A stretch of DNA of 64,000 nucleotides from NaphS2 sp964588535 (GCA_964588535.1 CAZPQA010000002.1:1-64000), one strand, 5' to 3'; numbered from the stretch's first letter, positions 8,106-17,594 are shown. Translations and numbers: made by a program. The notes: a model not told the origin generated them from the sequence alone.

Positions 8106-8600
8106 TTACTTCGCCTCATCGGCTTCAGTAGGCAGACTGGCCGGTTCCTGGCTCGTATGGGACGTAGCTTTGCCGCCCAACTTGACTGAGTGAATGTTTT
8201 TCTTCTGCGACTCTTTCTCCAGTTCGATCACCGCCTTGAGATAAGCCCCGTCTTCGATGGAAATGCTTTTGGCGTGGATCTCGCCGTTAAAATCGGCCTC
8301 CTTGGTAATCGAGATCTTGGCAAGAGCATTAACGTTACCAATTACACGGCCTCTGATTGTCACGTTTTCGGCCTGGATGTCAGCCTCTACCTGGCCATTG
8401 AGCCCCACGGTAAGATGATGTCCTGTCAACTCTATACTGCCCTTCACTGCACCCTCAATGAGCAAATCTTCTTTGCCCCGGACGGCGCCCTCTATGATGA
8501 TTTGCTTCCCTATGACTGTCTTTTCTTCCGAAGAAACAGCTCTGGCAGGGCTGATGATAGGTTCGGTGTCCGTTTCTTTGATTTTACCTTTTTTCAGCAT
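8106..8600 (-). CDS. Bactofilin (polymer-forming cytoskeletal protein)
   Basis: The central region (about 28-125) is the right-handed beta-helix of bactofilins: short repeats ending in Gly/Val such as VIGKQIIIEGAVRGKEDLLI and IRGRVIGNVNA. Flexible charged tails flank it. These proteins self-assemble into filaments or membrane-bound scaffolds and place envelope-modifying enzymes. I chose the ATG at 8600 (MLKKGKIKE) because AAGGGGG lies six bases upstream. A longer frame to 8681 runs into the inverted-repeat element upstream and is unlikely to be translated. A methyltransferase-like gene follows three bases downstream. Confidence 0.9.
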   Translation of the reverse strand: MLKKGKIKETDTEPIISPARAVSSEEKTVIGKQIIIEGAVRGKEDLLIEGAVKGSIELTGHHLTVGLNGQVEADIQAENVTIRGRVIGNVNALAKISITKEADFNGEIHAKSISIEDGAYLKAVIELEKESQKKNIHSVKLGGKATSHTSQEPASLPTEADEAK

Positions 8601-8663
8601 TTTTACCCCCTTATGCAAATTGTGAAACCATAGATCTTTGACAAGTTCTTTTAATGTACCTTT

Positions 8664-8889
8664 AAAATTCCGGGGACACAATACAAAATTATTGATTTAC
8701 CTTTTCTTCCCATGGCCTTTTCGGTCCGGGCTTTTTATTCCAGAATTGTTTTGTCAGAAACACGTCAAACTTATCAATGTGCAGATCGCTCCCAAGAGAG
8801 GCCTGCCAGTTCGCTCATGCTGACGGAGTTCCCGATATTTTTTCTCCTGGAGTTCGTCTTTGAAAAATTTATTGTGTCCCCAGAATTTT
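8664..8889. repeat. 226-bp element with 20-bp terminal inverted repeats (REP/RAYT-like)
   Basis: The left end 8664-8683 (AAAATTCCGGGGACACAATA) and right end 8870-8889 are inverted copies with one mismatch in 20. The core GGGGACACAATA resembles the termini that accompany REP-associated tyrosine transposases in many proteobacteria, as I recall it. There is no transposase inside, so this would be a non-autonomous or decayed copy. The rest of the interval 8890-9056 has no recognised gene. Confidence 0.6.
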
Positions 8890-9056
8890 TTTCTTTGGAA
8901 AAAGGTTCGATCTTAATCATATCCCCTCCCCTTAGCCTGATATTCAGTTATAGCAGGCACCCCATTCTGGAACAGAAGATTGTTGCCATGATGACGGTAG
9001 AAATGGTATCCCCAGACGGCCATAGAAACGATAAAAGTGTACCAAACCAAAGTAAA

Positions 9057-9093
9057 CAAAAAAAGGGACTTAGCAAAAAAATCCTAAGTCCCT
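9057..9093 (-). terminator. Rho-independent terminator after tRNA-Phe
   Basis: On the minus strand AGGGACTTAG (9093-9084) pairs perfectly with CTAAGTCCCT (9073-9064) around a 10-base loop and is followed by a run of T. It lies ten bases downstream of the tRNA 3' end. Confidence 0.85.
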
Positions 9094-9102
9094 GATTTTA
9101 CG

Positions 9103-9178
9103 TGGTGCCGAGACCCAGAGTTGAACTGGGGACACGGGGATTTTCAGTCCCCTGCTCTACCGGCTGAGCTATCTCGGC
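9103..9178 (-). tRNA. tRNA-Phe (anticodon GAA)
   Basis: This is a 76-base cloverleaf. The acceptor stem GCCGAGA pairs with TCTCGGC, the D-arm contains AGCTCAGCCGGTAGAGC, and the anticodon stem GGGGA/TCCCC encloses the loop CTGAAAA with anticodon GAA. The T-arm is TGGGTTCAACTCTGG-like (GTTCAACTC) and the 3' CCA is encoded. A sigma70 promoter and a terminator frame it. Confidence 0.96.
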
Positions 9179-9192
9179 AACAGATTTGGCGC

Positions 9193-9221
9193 AATATAGC
9201 GTTTAGCAAAGGTTCGGTCAA
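9193..9221 (-). promoter_or_regulatory. Sigma70 promoter of tRNA-Phe
   Basis: TTGACC (9221-9216) and TATATT (9198-9193) on the minus strand, 17 bases apart, end 14 bases before the mature tRNA 5' end. It sits in the short gap shared with the divergent hrpA-type gene. Confidence 0.8.
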
Positions 9222-9238
9222 GCACAAATTTCTAAGAA

Positions 9239-12200
9239 ATGACCCCACTCACTCCCAAAAAAAACATCAAGGGATCCATGGCTGCGACACAACGGCGCTT
9301 GCAACAACGCCCAAGAGTCTCCTTCCCTGAAAATCTCCCGATTACTGCAAAAAAAACTGACATCGTTGACGCCATTAGAAAACACCCGGTGGTGATTATT
9401 TCCGGCGACACGGGTTCGGGGAAAAGCACCCAGATACCCAAAATGTGCCTTTCGGCCGGCCGGGGAATAGACGGGAAAATTGCCTGCACACAGCCCCGTC
9501 GCATTGCCGCCACCACCATTGCGGCCCGAATCGCAGATGAACTGGGAGAAACCATCGGAAATTCAGTTGGGTACAAAATTCGTTTTAAAGACCGCACCAG
9601 CAAACGGGGCTATATCAAGGTGCTGACCGATGGCATGTTGCTGGCAGAGACGCAACAGGATCCACGTCTAACCCAATACGATACCATCATTGTTGATGAG
9701 GCCCACGAACGAAGTTTGAACATTGATTTTATTTTAGGAATTCTGAAAAAACTGATCAAGAAACGAAAAGATCTAAAACTAATCATCACGTCTGCCACCA
9801 TTGATACGGAAAAATTCTCCAAAGCGTTCGACCATGCACCGGTGATACAGGTATCCGGGCGGCGATATCCGGTCTCGGTCCAATACCGGCCGGTTGACCC
9901 GGAACTCCAGGAAAAAGGGGATATGACCTATATGGATGCGGCTGTAAAAGCCACGGAAGACATCTTCCGATCCGGCGCGTTCGGGGATATTCTGGTGTTC
10001 ATGCCTACGGAGCGGGATATCCTTGAGACCTGTGAAAGGCTGGCGGAACGAAAGCTCAAAAGCGTCACCGTATTGCCCCTGTTTGCAAGGTTGCCGGGCC
10101 TTTCCCAAGCCAAAGTCTTTGCACCCGCAAACGGACGTAAGGTCATCGTATCCACCAACGTGGCGGAAACCTCCCTGACCATTCCGGGTATCAAATATGT
10201 GGTGGACACGGGACTGGCCAGAATATCACGGTATGTTCCGAGAACCCGTTCTACCAGCCTGCCCATAAGCCCCATTTCCAGGAGCAGTGCGGATCAGCGT
10301 GAAGGCCGTTGCGGTCGTCTGGAAAAGGGCGTCTGCATCCGGCTCTATTCGGAGGAAGACTACGAATCCCGACAGGAATTCACCGACCCCGAAATCCTCA
10401 GAAGCAACCTTGCGGAGGTCATCCTTCGCATGATTTCCTTGAAGCTCGGAAAAATTTCCGCCTTTCCATTCCTTGATAAACCCAACCCCAGGAGCATCAA
10501 AGACGGGTTTGACCTGCTGGTGGAGCTGGGGGCCGTAATTCGAAAAAAGGGTGAACCGGTCCTGACGCGAAGAGGCCGGATGATGAGCAAAATGCCCATC
10601 GACCCGAAAATCTCCCGCATGATCCTCGAAGCGGAAAGCAAGGGTTGCGTATATGATGTGGCCGTTATCGCATCGGCCCTGAGCATTCAGGACCCCAGGG
10701 AGAGACCCCTTGAAAAAGCGGCCCAGGCGGATCAGGCCCACGCGCAATTCAAGGATTCGGGTTCCGACTTCATCACACTGCTGAATATCTGGAACCATTA
10801 TCACCGTTCCTGGCAGACCCTGCGGACCCAGAACAAAATGCGAAAATTCTGCCGGGCTCATTTCCTATCTTTTGTCCGCATGCGGGAATGGCACCACATC
10901 CATGAACAAATCTCCAATATTCTGAAATCCCAGGGGATCCGAAATGAAAACAAACAGAACCAGAAGAACGTGAAAGACCGTTATGCCGCCATTCACCAGT
11001 CGGTTCTAAGCGGTTATTTGTCCAATATCGCCGTTAAAAAGGAGAAAAATATTTACCTGGCGGCCAGGGGAAGGGAAGCCATGCTTTTTCCCGGCTCCAC
11101 CCTGTTTAATAAAAGTCCGGATTGGGTAGTGGCGGTGGAGATGGTCAAAACATCGAGGCTCTTTGCCAGAACCGCCGCAAAAATAGATCCGGAATGGCTG
11201 GAAACTCTGGGCGGCAGCCTGTGTAAATCCACCTACGCCAATCCCCACTGGGAAAAGAAAGCGGGACAGGTCCGGGCATATGAACAGGTCAGCCTGTACG
11301 GTCTGGTCATCGTTTCAAATCGCTCCGTATCCTATGGGCCCATCGATCCGTCAATGTCTCATGAAATCTTTGTCAGATCTGCCCTGGTCGAAGGGAACAT
11401 GAATAAAAAATTCAGTTTCCTGGTTCATAACCAGACCCTCATCGAAGAAATCACCACAATGGAAGAGAAAGTTCGACGGCGGGGCATTCGGGTCAGCGAT
11501 GAACGTATGGAAGCGTTCTATTCATCGCGGCTCCCGGGTATGTACGACATTCGCACACTTGAGAAACAGATCAGGAAACGGGGAAGTGATGACTTTCTCA
11601 AAATGACGAAATCCGATATCATCGCCGAAATTCCCGACCCGGAAGAGGTCGCCCAGTACCCTGATAAAATGAACGTCGGAAACGGCACTTTCCAGTTCTC
11701 CTATAAGTTTAAGCCCGGAAAACCGGATGATGGGGTCACCCTCAAAGTGCCGCTGAATCAAGCCTCCGAAGTGTCGCCCCATGAACTGGACTGGGTGGTG
11801 CCGGGGCTTTTCAAGGAAAAAATCACAGCCCTCATTAAAGGGTTGCCCAAGCGCTATCGCAAACAGCTCGTGCCCGTGTCCGGCACCGTGGACATCATCC
11901 TATCCGAGATGGAAAAATCCTCAGACCCATTGATTTCGACCCTTGGAAGCTTTATTTACAAACGCTTCGGGGTCGATATTCCAGCGGTCGCGTGGGCGGA
12001 TTCGGATATTCCCGAACACCTGCAAATGCGGGTTTCCATCAGGGACCATCGCAACCGGGAATTGAAATCCGCAAGGGATACGTCTATCCTGAACAGATTA
12101 CCGGAAGTCGACAAAAAAAAGACTGAAAAACAATCCAACGTCTGGCGAAAAGCAAAGGCTCAGTGGGAAAGACAGGGCATCGTATCATGGTCTTTCAAAA

Positions 12201-13042
12201 CCCTTCCGGAAACAGTTTCCCTGACCCCCGGTCTTGTGGCTTTTCCCGCCCTTTCACCGGCTGAAAACAGTGTTGAGATCCGCCTTTTCAGAAATCGGCA
12301 GGAAGCCCTTGAATCCCACCGGCGTGGCGTCAGAAAACTATTCATGATCAACTTTAGAAAAGAGCTGAAACTACTTAAAAAAGATCTCAAAATACCCTCA
12401 CATCTATCTCCGAAAACGGTTGATTTCGGCGGGCCGAAATTCGTGGAAGCCGCCATGTTTGAAACGCTTATGGTCCGTTTTTTTGATGGCGATATTCGAA
12501 CTGAAACCGCGTTCAAAGAGGCCGCTCAATCCGCTGACCTTGAAATTTTCACCACAGGCAAACGGTTAATGGAGCTTACGGACCAGGTCCTTTCTGCGTA
12601 CCATCACGCCATGCAGTTCATCCATCAAACGGAAATTAAAAACAGAAACAACCCTCCCGCAGAAGTCTTGTGCAAACGCCTGTTGGCGGAGATGGGGGCA
12701 CTGGTTCCTCAGGATTTTCTGGAACGCTATAACATGGCCCATCTGGCCCATGTGCCACGCTATCTCAGAGCCCTTGAAATCAGGGCCGAACGGGGCGCCT
12801 ATAACCCGGATAAAGATCGGGAAAAGGAGGCGCTCGTTACACCCTTAAAGGCAGTCCTCATAAGGAACCTCTCGCACATCACTTCGGGGGCTTCCCCTGA
12901 AAAAAGACGCGCTTTTGAAGAATTTTTCTGGATGGTGGAAGAGTATAAGATCTCTGTTTTTGCTCAGGAACTGAAGACCTCCATGCCGGTTTCAGCCAAG
13001 CGATTGGATGAAAAGATGCGGGAGTTGGAACGGATGGTGTGA
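9239..13042 (+). CDS. hrpA: ATP-dependent RNA helicase, HrpA type (DEAH box)
   Basis: This 1267-residue DEAH helicase has Walker A GDTGSGKS at 56-63, DEAH at 153-156, SAT at 185-187 and the motif VI region DQREGRCGR near 345. A helicase-associated domain follows, then a long C-terminal DUF3418-type region, the layout of HrpA. In other bacteria HrpA resolves stalled or collided ribosomes and processes mRNA. The N-terminus is shorter than that of E. coli HrpA, lacking some 50 residues before the helicase core. The start is ambiguous: ATG 9239 has no good ribosome site, while ATG 9278 has AAGGGA just upstream and would remove 13 residues. The last 36 bases of the gene are duplicated at 17529-17564. 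Confidence 0.93.
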   Translation: MTPLTPKKNIKGSMAATQRRLQQRPRVSFPENLPITAKKTDIVDAIRKHPVVIISGDTGSGKSTQIPKMCLSAGRGIDGKIACTQPRRIAATTIAARIADELGETIGNSVGYKIRFKDRTSKRGYIKVLTDGMLLAETQQDPRLTQYDTIIVDEAHERSLNIDFILGILKKLIKKRKDLKLIITSATIDTEKFSKAFDHAPVIQVSGRRYPVSVQYRPVDPELQEKGDMTYMDAAVKATEDIFRSGAFGDILVFMPTERDILETCERLAERKLKSVTVLPLFARLPGLSQAKVFAPANGRKVIVSTNVAETSLTIPGIKYVVDTGLARISRYVPRTRSTSLPISPISRSSADQREGRCGRLEKGVCIRLYSEEDYESRQEFTDPEILRSNLAEVILRMISLKLGKISAFPFLDKPNPRSIKDGFDLLVELGAVIRKKGEPVLTRRGRMMSKMPIDPKISRMILEAESKGCVYDVAVIASALSIQDPRERPLEKAAQADQAHAQFKDSGSDFITLLNIWNHYHRSWQTLRTQNKMRKFCRAHFLSFVRMREWHHIHEQISNILKSQGIRNENKQNQKNVKDRYAAIHQSVLSGYLSNIAVKKEKNIYLAARGREAMLFPGSTLFNKSPDWVVAVEMVKTSRLFARTAAKIDPEWLETLGGSLCKSTYANPHWEKKAGQVRAYEQVSLYGLVIVSNRSVSYGPIDPSMSHEIFVRSALVEGNMNKKFSFLVHNQTLIEEITTMEEKVRRRGIRVSDERMEAFYSSRLPGMYDIRTLEKQIRKRGSDDFLKMTKSDIIAEIPDPEEVAQYPDKMNVGNGTFQFSYKFKPGKPDDGVTLKVPLNQASEVSPHELDWVVPGLFKEKITALIKGLPKRYRKQLVPVSGTVDIILSEMEKSSDPLISTLGSFIYKRFGVDIPAVAWADSDIPEHLQMRVSIRDHRNRELKSARDTSILNRLPEVDKKKTEKQSNVWRKAKAQWERQGIVSWSFKTLPETVSLTPGLVAFPALSPAENSVEIRLFRNRQEALESHRRGVRKLFMINFRKELKLLKKDLKIPSHLSPKTVDFGGPKFVEAAMFETLMVRFFDGDIRTETAFKEAAQSADLEIFTTGKRLMELTDQVLSAYHHAMQFIHQTEIKNRNNPPAEVLCKRLLAEMGALVPQDFLERYNMAHLAHVPRYLRALEIRAERGAYNPDKDREKEALVTPLKAVLIRNLSHITSGASPEKRRAFEEFFWMVEEYKISVFAQELKTSMPVSAKRLDEKMRELERMV
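13005..13040 (+). repeat. 36-bp direct repeat, copy 1 (hrpA 3' end)
   Basis: These 36 bases are identical to 17529-17564. Here they encode the last residues of HrpA (DEKMRELERMV) and run into TGA. The second copy preserves the same frame and also ends in a stop (TAG). Confidence 0.9.
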
Positions 13043-13061
13043 TATTCCGTTAGAAAGCTCC

Positions 13062-15914
13062 TTATTTATCAAGTTCCGATCTGACAGCAAGTCCGAACTT
13101 TTCCAATACATAAGGCTTTTTCAAATATTTACCTGCACCCAATCTCTGGGTTTCTTTGACACGTTCTGTTTCGGAAAATCCGCTCGCAATTATTGCCTTT
13201 TGTTCCGGGTGCAGTTCAACTATTCTCCTGTAAGTCTCAAGCCCGTCAATACCGGGATCCATAATCATGTCCAAAACCATCAGATCTGCAGAGTTTTCCC
13301 TCATGTAATCAACCGCCTCTTCCCCGCTCGAAACCGCTGCTACGGAATACTTCAGTTCCCTCAACATCCCGGAGGCAATCCTTCTCTGTTCTTCAACATC
13401 ATCCACCAATAAGATCGTTTCGCCCCTTCCCATATAATCTTCGATGGCAACAGAATGCTTGTCTTCGGCTAATTTCTTTCTGGTAACAGGAAAATAGAGC
13501 GTAAATGTAGTCCCTTTTCCCTCTTCACTCTGGATGTCAATATATCCGTTATGGTCTTTTACCGTGCCCCATACAACACTCATACCCAATCCCGTTCCGC
13601 TTCTCCCCATCTCCTTTTTGGTATAAAACGGCTCGAATATTTTATCGAGATCCACAGAAGAGATGCCCGTTCCCGTATCAGAAACAGTGAGTGTGACATA
13701 ATCGCCTTCTTCTACAGTGTCATAACCCCTTATGACCCCGTCAAGATATCGATTCTCTGTTTTGATGAGGATCTTCCCGCCGACCGGCATGGCCTCAGCC
13801 GCATTGGAAATCAGATTCATAAGGGATTTGGCCAGGTGAACCGGAGATCCGGAAATATTCAAGAGTTGTGGCTCAAGGAGGGCATCAATCTGAACTCCCG
13901 GGTTTAATTCAATGAGCCTTTTATGCTGGAGGCTATCCAGGTATTCAGAGATGGCATTATTAAGGTTCATCACCTCGCTGATGTTCACCCCTCTTCTTGC
14001 CAGGGTTAACATGTCATCAACCACAGCCGCGGCATTTTCGCCCGATTTCTGTATGGTCAAAATTGCTTCTTTAAAAGGGCTTTCTTCGGGGAGTTGCATC
14101 AATATGAGCTCAGGATAACTTACCAACCCCGAAAGGATATTATTGAGGTCGTGCGCCACCCCCCCTGCAAGGATCCCGATTGCTTCCATCTTTTTGGCTC
14201 TTTCAAGCTGGGCTTCTAATCTACGCTGTTCGGTAATGTCCTTAAACAGACCAATAGTGCCCGTGACTTTTCCCGATGCATCCACATTGGGAGCGCTGCT
14301 TGAACTAAAAATACGCACACTTCCATCCTTGTGAATTACACTGAGCTCTACGTCCCTCACGGTCTCTTTTTTGTCCCTGATTCTTTTGAAAATACTAACA
14401 TGCCTCTTTTTCTCTTCTTCCTCTACAAAATCGATTAAGTAGTGTCCCAAAACCTCTTCTTTTGTGTGACCCAGAATCGTCTTCCACGCAGAATTGACAT
14501 ATGTAAGTGATCCGTCGTGGCCCAGGGTCCAAATTATATCAGGGGCGTTTTCACTGAGAGATTTGAATTTCTCTTCACTCTCCCATAGTTTCTCAAAAGC
14601 CCTGGCATTCCAAACGCCTGCGGCGATCTGCGAGGCCACACCTTTTAGAAGGTTGATATCGCTCTGAGTAAAAAGCCTTTTTGACTTGATATCATCTACG
14701 GCCAGTACCCCTAAGGCGTCATCTTCGTAAACAATAGGTACGCAGGCAAATGACTGGACCCTCATCCGTTCGACAAAAGCCAGGCTCTTGTTTGAAAGAT
14801 CTCCGTCAAGTTCATCGATGTTGTTGACCAGAAAAGGCTCATGATTTTTAAAGGCCGATGTGAATATTCCATTAGAACCGGATTTGTTAAGGTTGAACTC
14901 AAGATGTCGCACAAATTCCTTATCATCTTCAGTGTAACCATAGCCTGAGGCAAAGGAGAGCCGTTCTTTGGTTCTGTTGGCCAACATGATTATTCCGCGG
15001 TCAAAACCTGAGTGTTTTTCCAAGAGACCCGATACGCTGTTCAGAAGCCGATCTACATCCTGAACCGCTGAAGTTGCCTTGCCGATTGCCTCAACGAGTA
15101 ATGCATTCTTGTACCGGTGTTTGGTCTCCGCTATAAACTCCAAGGGGGATTCGCCCAGATTCTGGATGGCCCTTGTTATCTCCTTCTTTTCTAAATGCCA
15201 TGATAATACTGAAAGGACCATGGTGACAGTAACCCATGGCAATAACGCGAGAGGCCAATCTGTGAGGGGGAGGACGAAAAAGAGAGAGAAACAGACCAGG
15301 GCGCCTGATAGGACGGAAAAATCACGTAACCGTTTCCAGATTAGCCAGGAAGGCCTCTTCCAGGTGATGATATAACGGCAGCTTTCATCTCCCTTATGGA
15401 AACATGAGGGGTGATCAATCCTGGCAAATTCTTTGGTCAAGAGCTTTCCTACCGCTTCAAACATCCCCGTACGGTTCTGACACTGGTAGGGTTTTTCATC
15501 TACCCCCGGTCGAGGGGTAGAGACAATCTCAACCCTGTTAGGCCCGAGCCTCTTCGCGCTGACCTCGGCCCCATGACTCATGGTAGGGTAAATCCTTCCC
15601 ATGAGCAGGTATATGGTTGCCAGGTTAACTAGTCCCAAGGTGTATTGCTTTGCAGGCCCTAATGCCTGGCTTGATGCTGAGTAGCGCCCTGCCTTCCTGG
15701 CGATATCCGAATCGCCGGTTTTTTTGACTACGATTTCGTGAAAACGGTCAGCCTGAATCTGGGTGAACCAGTGGGCATGGTCTTCCATCTCATATTGGGT
15801 CATCCCCGCGTATTCCAGAATAGGACGGGTGTCTACACTCGGATAATATTCAATAAGGTATTCCAGGAAGATCTTTATGATTCGGCTGTTGTAAAGGGGG
15901 AGGCCGTTGTTCAT
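13062..15914 (-). CDS. Hybrid sensor histidine kinase (V4R-like sensor, TM, GAF, PAS, kinase, receiver)
   Basis: This is a 950-residue hybrid kinase. Residues about 1-185 resemble small-molecule-binding V4R/XylR_N-like sensor domains, ending in FHKGDESCRYIITW. Two hydrophobic segments follow (about 195-235), then a GAF domain, a PAS domain (FKSLSENAPDIIWTLGHDGS) and a HisKA box with the phospho-accepting His in GGVAHDLNNILSG. The ATPase domain has N-box LMNLISNAAEA, G1 VSDTGTGIS and G2 GTGLGMSVVWG. The C-terminal receiver has its Asp in MVLDMIMDPGIDG and the conserved Lys in LKKPYV. All catalytic residues are present. The gene converges on hrpA (19-base gap) and lies inside the 36-bp-repeat segment. 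The signal sensed is unknown. Confidence 0.92.
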   Translation of the reverse strand: MNNGLPLYNSRIIKIFLEYLIEYYPSVDTRPILEYAGMTQYEMEDHAHWFTQIQADRFHEIVVKKTGDSDIARKAGRYSASSQALGPAKQYTLGLVNLATIYLLMGRIYPTMSHGAEVSAKRLGPNRVEIVSTPRPGVDEKPYQCQNRTGMFEAVGKLLTKEFARIDHPSCFHKGDESCRYIITWKRPSWLIWKRLRDFSVLSGALVCFSLFFVLPLTDWPLALLPWVTVTMVLSVLSWHLEKKEITRAIQNLGESPLEFIAETKHRYKNALLVEAIGKATSAVQDVDRLLNSVSGLLEKHSGFDRGIIMLANRTKERLSFASGYGYTEDDKEFVRHLEFNLNKSGSNGIFTSAFKNHEPFLVNNIDELDGDLSNKSLAFVERMRVQSFACVPIVYEDDALGVLAVDDIKSKRLFTQSDINLLKGVASQIAAGVWNARAFEKLWESEEKFKSLSENAPDIIWTLGHDGSLTYVNSAWKTILGHTKEEVLGHYLIDFVEEEEKKRHVSIFKRIRDKKETVRDVELSVIHKDGSVRIFSSSSAPNVDASGKVTGTIGLFKDITEQRRLEAQLERAKKMEAIGILAGGVAHDLNNILSGLVSYPELILMQLPEESPFKEAILTIQKSGENAAAVVDDMLTLARRGVNISEVMNLNNAISEYLDSLQHKRLIELNPGVQIDALLEPQLLNISGSPVHLAKSLMNLISNAAEAMPVGGKILIKTENRYLDGVIRGYDTVEEGDYVTLTVSDTGTGISSVDLDKIFEPFYTKKEMGRSGTGLGMSVVWGTVKDHNGYIDIQSEEGKGTTFTLYFPVTRKKLAEDKHSVAIEDYMGRGETILLVDDVEEQRRIASGMLRELKYSVAAVSSGEEAVDYMRENSADLMVLDMIMDPGIDGLETYRRIVELHPEQKAIIASGFSETERVKETQRLGAGKYLKKPYVLEKFGLAVRSELDK

Positions 15915-16030
15915 TTTTCGACAGTTCCTTCTTTCATTTCACAGGTTTGTTTCTGCTGGAGTAAAATCAGCTTTTACCTAAATCCAAGAACTTATATTTT
16001 CCTACTTTCCTTCGATAAATAAAAAAGGGT

Positions 16031-17377
16031 TCAAATCTGATGTCCGGATACATACCATTCAATGACGTCATCAAGTCTTGACAACAGGTAATAGGGAATA
16101 GAATAGAGGTGGTATTTTTTTCCCGACGGAAGCGTCACCTGATCGACGCGGGGCCTGCCGGAATAGATGCGAAGAGCATGCGGATGAGGGCTTTTTTCCA
16201 TGAACAGATGTAACGATTTCAGTTTGCCTGCCTTGCCGCTTTTCACTTCGATGGGAATAATCAGGTCTTTAAAGGAATAAAGGAAATCGGTTTCGGCAGC
16301 CCCCTTTTCCCGAATCCAGAAACGAAGCGACGGCGCACCGAAAGTGTTTGCCACGATTTCCTGCGCCACGACCTGTTCCGATATCTTTCCCTGATAAACA
16401 TTGTCCAGGGATTGCTTCTTGAAAAACGCATTGAAGCCAATCCTGTAATTCACCAGGCCCACATCAAGAAAAAAAAGCTTCGGCGCTTTTCGCAGTTTTT
16501 CAATAATCGGTATCCGGGTTGACACGGAAGGTTTTGCCCTGTAAAGGAGCAGGGCGCGTTCGAGCACATCAAAGGCTTCTTTCATTTCCCTCGATCGAAA
16601 AGAAGACTCTCCGAACTTTTCATATGTAATCCGTTCTCCGGCGTATAAGGGCGCCCGATCTATGGCATGGGTCAAGTACTTTGCTTTTGCCAGATTTGAA
16701 TATTTCTCCACATCTTCGATGTACCCCATGAAAATGGCGTCATAAATTTCCCTTACCGCCGAATAAGATCCCGTTTCTCCAAAAGCGGCAAGGGCCTCCG
16801 GCATACCGCCGACGAATGCGTAGGCATTAAACGCGTCAAGGAGCAACTCATGAAGGGAAGCGTCTTTCAAGATATCCGGTTGCCGCAGCTTTTCCGCAAG
16901 AGGCGCGTTTTGCGTTTCAAGATATTCCATAAATGTTACCGGGTACATGAAAAGATGCTTGACCCTGCCCACCGGAAAAGAAAACCCTTCTCTTTTTGAA
17001 AAAACCTCCAGAAGTGAACCGGCGGCAATAACGTGAATATCCTTTACATCTTCTCTGAGGTATCGGAGTGATTGGACCGCTTCCGCGGAATGTTGAATTT
17101 CATCAATGAACAGCAGGGTGCTCTGGGTGTTCACCCTTTGACCTTTATAAAGGAGAATCCGTTCAACAAGATCCTGGCCGGTATTGAAATCAGAAAAAAG
17201 ATCCCGTTCCCTCGGCCTTTCAAGATTGATATCGATGAAATGATCAAAATTTTCGGCGAACCGATTGACAATGAAAGTCTTTCCAACCTGCCTGGCGCCC
17301 CGCAATACAATCGGTTTCCTGTCGGCAGACTTTTTCCAGCGCATCAGTTCCGCTTCAATCTTTCGTTTGAATATCAA
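16031..17377 (-). CDS. AAA ATPase with DUF4143 domain, full length
   Basis: This 448-residue protein opens with RWKKSADRKPIVLRGARQVGKT, a Walker A of the AAA_14 type. Walker B follows in STLLFIDEIQHS, and sensor 1 region in HVIAAGSLLEV. The C-terminal half is DUF4143, ending in a PD-(D/E)XK-like stretch (AAETDFLYSFKDLIIPIEVK). These ATPases are widespread and patchily distributed, often near toxin-antitoxin or other accessory genes; their function is not settled. A TTGACA box lies on the minus strand at 17471-17466, but no well-spaced -10 accompanies it. A truncated relative is at 5732-6379. Confidence 0.88.
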   Translation of the reverse strand: MIFKRKIEAELMRWKKSADRKPIVLRGARQVGKTFIVNRFAENFDHFIDINLERPRERDLFSDFNTGQDLVERILLYKGQRVNTQSTLLFIDEIQHSAEAVQSLRYLREDVKDIHVIAAGSLLEVFSKREGFSFPVGRVKHLFMYPVTFMEYLETQNAPLAEKLRQPDILKDASLHELLLDAFNAYAFVGGMPEALAAFGETGSYSAVREIYDAIFMGYIEDVEKYSNLAKAKYLTHAIDRAPLYAGERITYEKFGESSFRSREMKEAFDVLERALLLYRAKPSVSTRIPIIEKLRKAPKLFFLDVGLVNYRIGFNAFFKKQSLDNVYQGKISEQVVAQEIVANTFGAPSLRFWIREKGAAETDFLYSFKDLIIPIEVKSGKAGKLKSLHLFMEKSPHPHALRIYSGRPRVDQVTLPSGKKYHLYSIPYYLLSRLDDVIEWYVSGHQI

Positions 17378-17492
17378 ATCCCACCCACCTGTGTCGTATT
17401 TACCCCATTTTTATGCCATGCAATGTGATATTTTTGTGCATAATAGTGCCATTTCCCTATATGCCTGTCAAGGAAAAATAACTTAGGGCCTT

Positions 17493-17515
17493 GTTCCCAC
17501 GCAGATCATGGGAAC
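17493..17515. repeat. Inverted repeat near the segment junction
   Basis: GTTCCCA (17493-17499) and TGGGAAC (17509-17515) form a perfect 7-bp inverted repeat around nine bases, 14 bases before the second hrpA-tail copy. It resembles GTTCCCACGC-type dispersed palindromes seen in related genomes. Confidence 0.45.
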
Positions 17516-17528
17516 GAAAGGAAATGCC

Positions 17529-17564
17529 TGGATGAAAAGATGCGGGAGTTGGAACGGATGGTGT
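17529..17564 (+). repeat. 36-bp direct repeat, copy 2 (orphan hrpA tail)
   Basis: Exact copy of 13005-13040. It still reads DEKMRELERMV followed by TAG, although no hrpA reading frame precedes it here. It could be the original hrpA terminus displaced by insertion. Confidence 0.9.
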
Positions 17565-17594
17565 AGCACATCCGTCTCCAATCAAACCCCACAC

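Larger units (their letters stand above)
13041..17528. other. Segment enclosed by 36-bp direct repeats; possible integrated island
   Basis: About 4.5 kb holding a hybrid sensor kinase and a complete AAA/DUF4143 ATPase lies between two copies of the hrpA 3' end. Duplication of a gene's 3' end at both borders is the footprint left by site-specific integration into that end. However, no integrase or transposase is present. A partial tandem duplication with later divergence would also explain it. Confidence 0.45.

Noticed and set aside
8712..9095. 127-codon open frame on the plus strand
   Set aside because: It spans the inverted-repeat element and the terminator of tRNA-Phe, has no ribosome site and shows no family resemblance.
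17466..17471. TTGACA as a -35 box for the AAA/DUF4143 gene
   Set aside because: The best -10 (TATTAT) is 20 bases away; the 17-base position has only a weak match, so no promoter was called.
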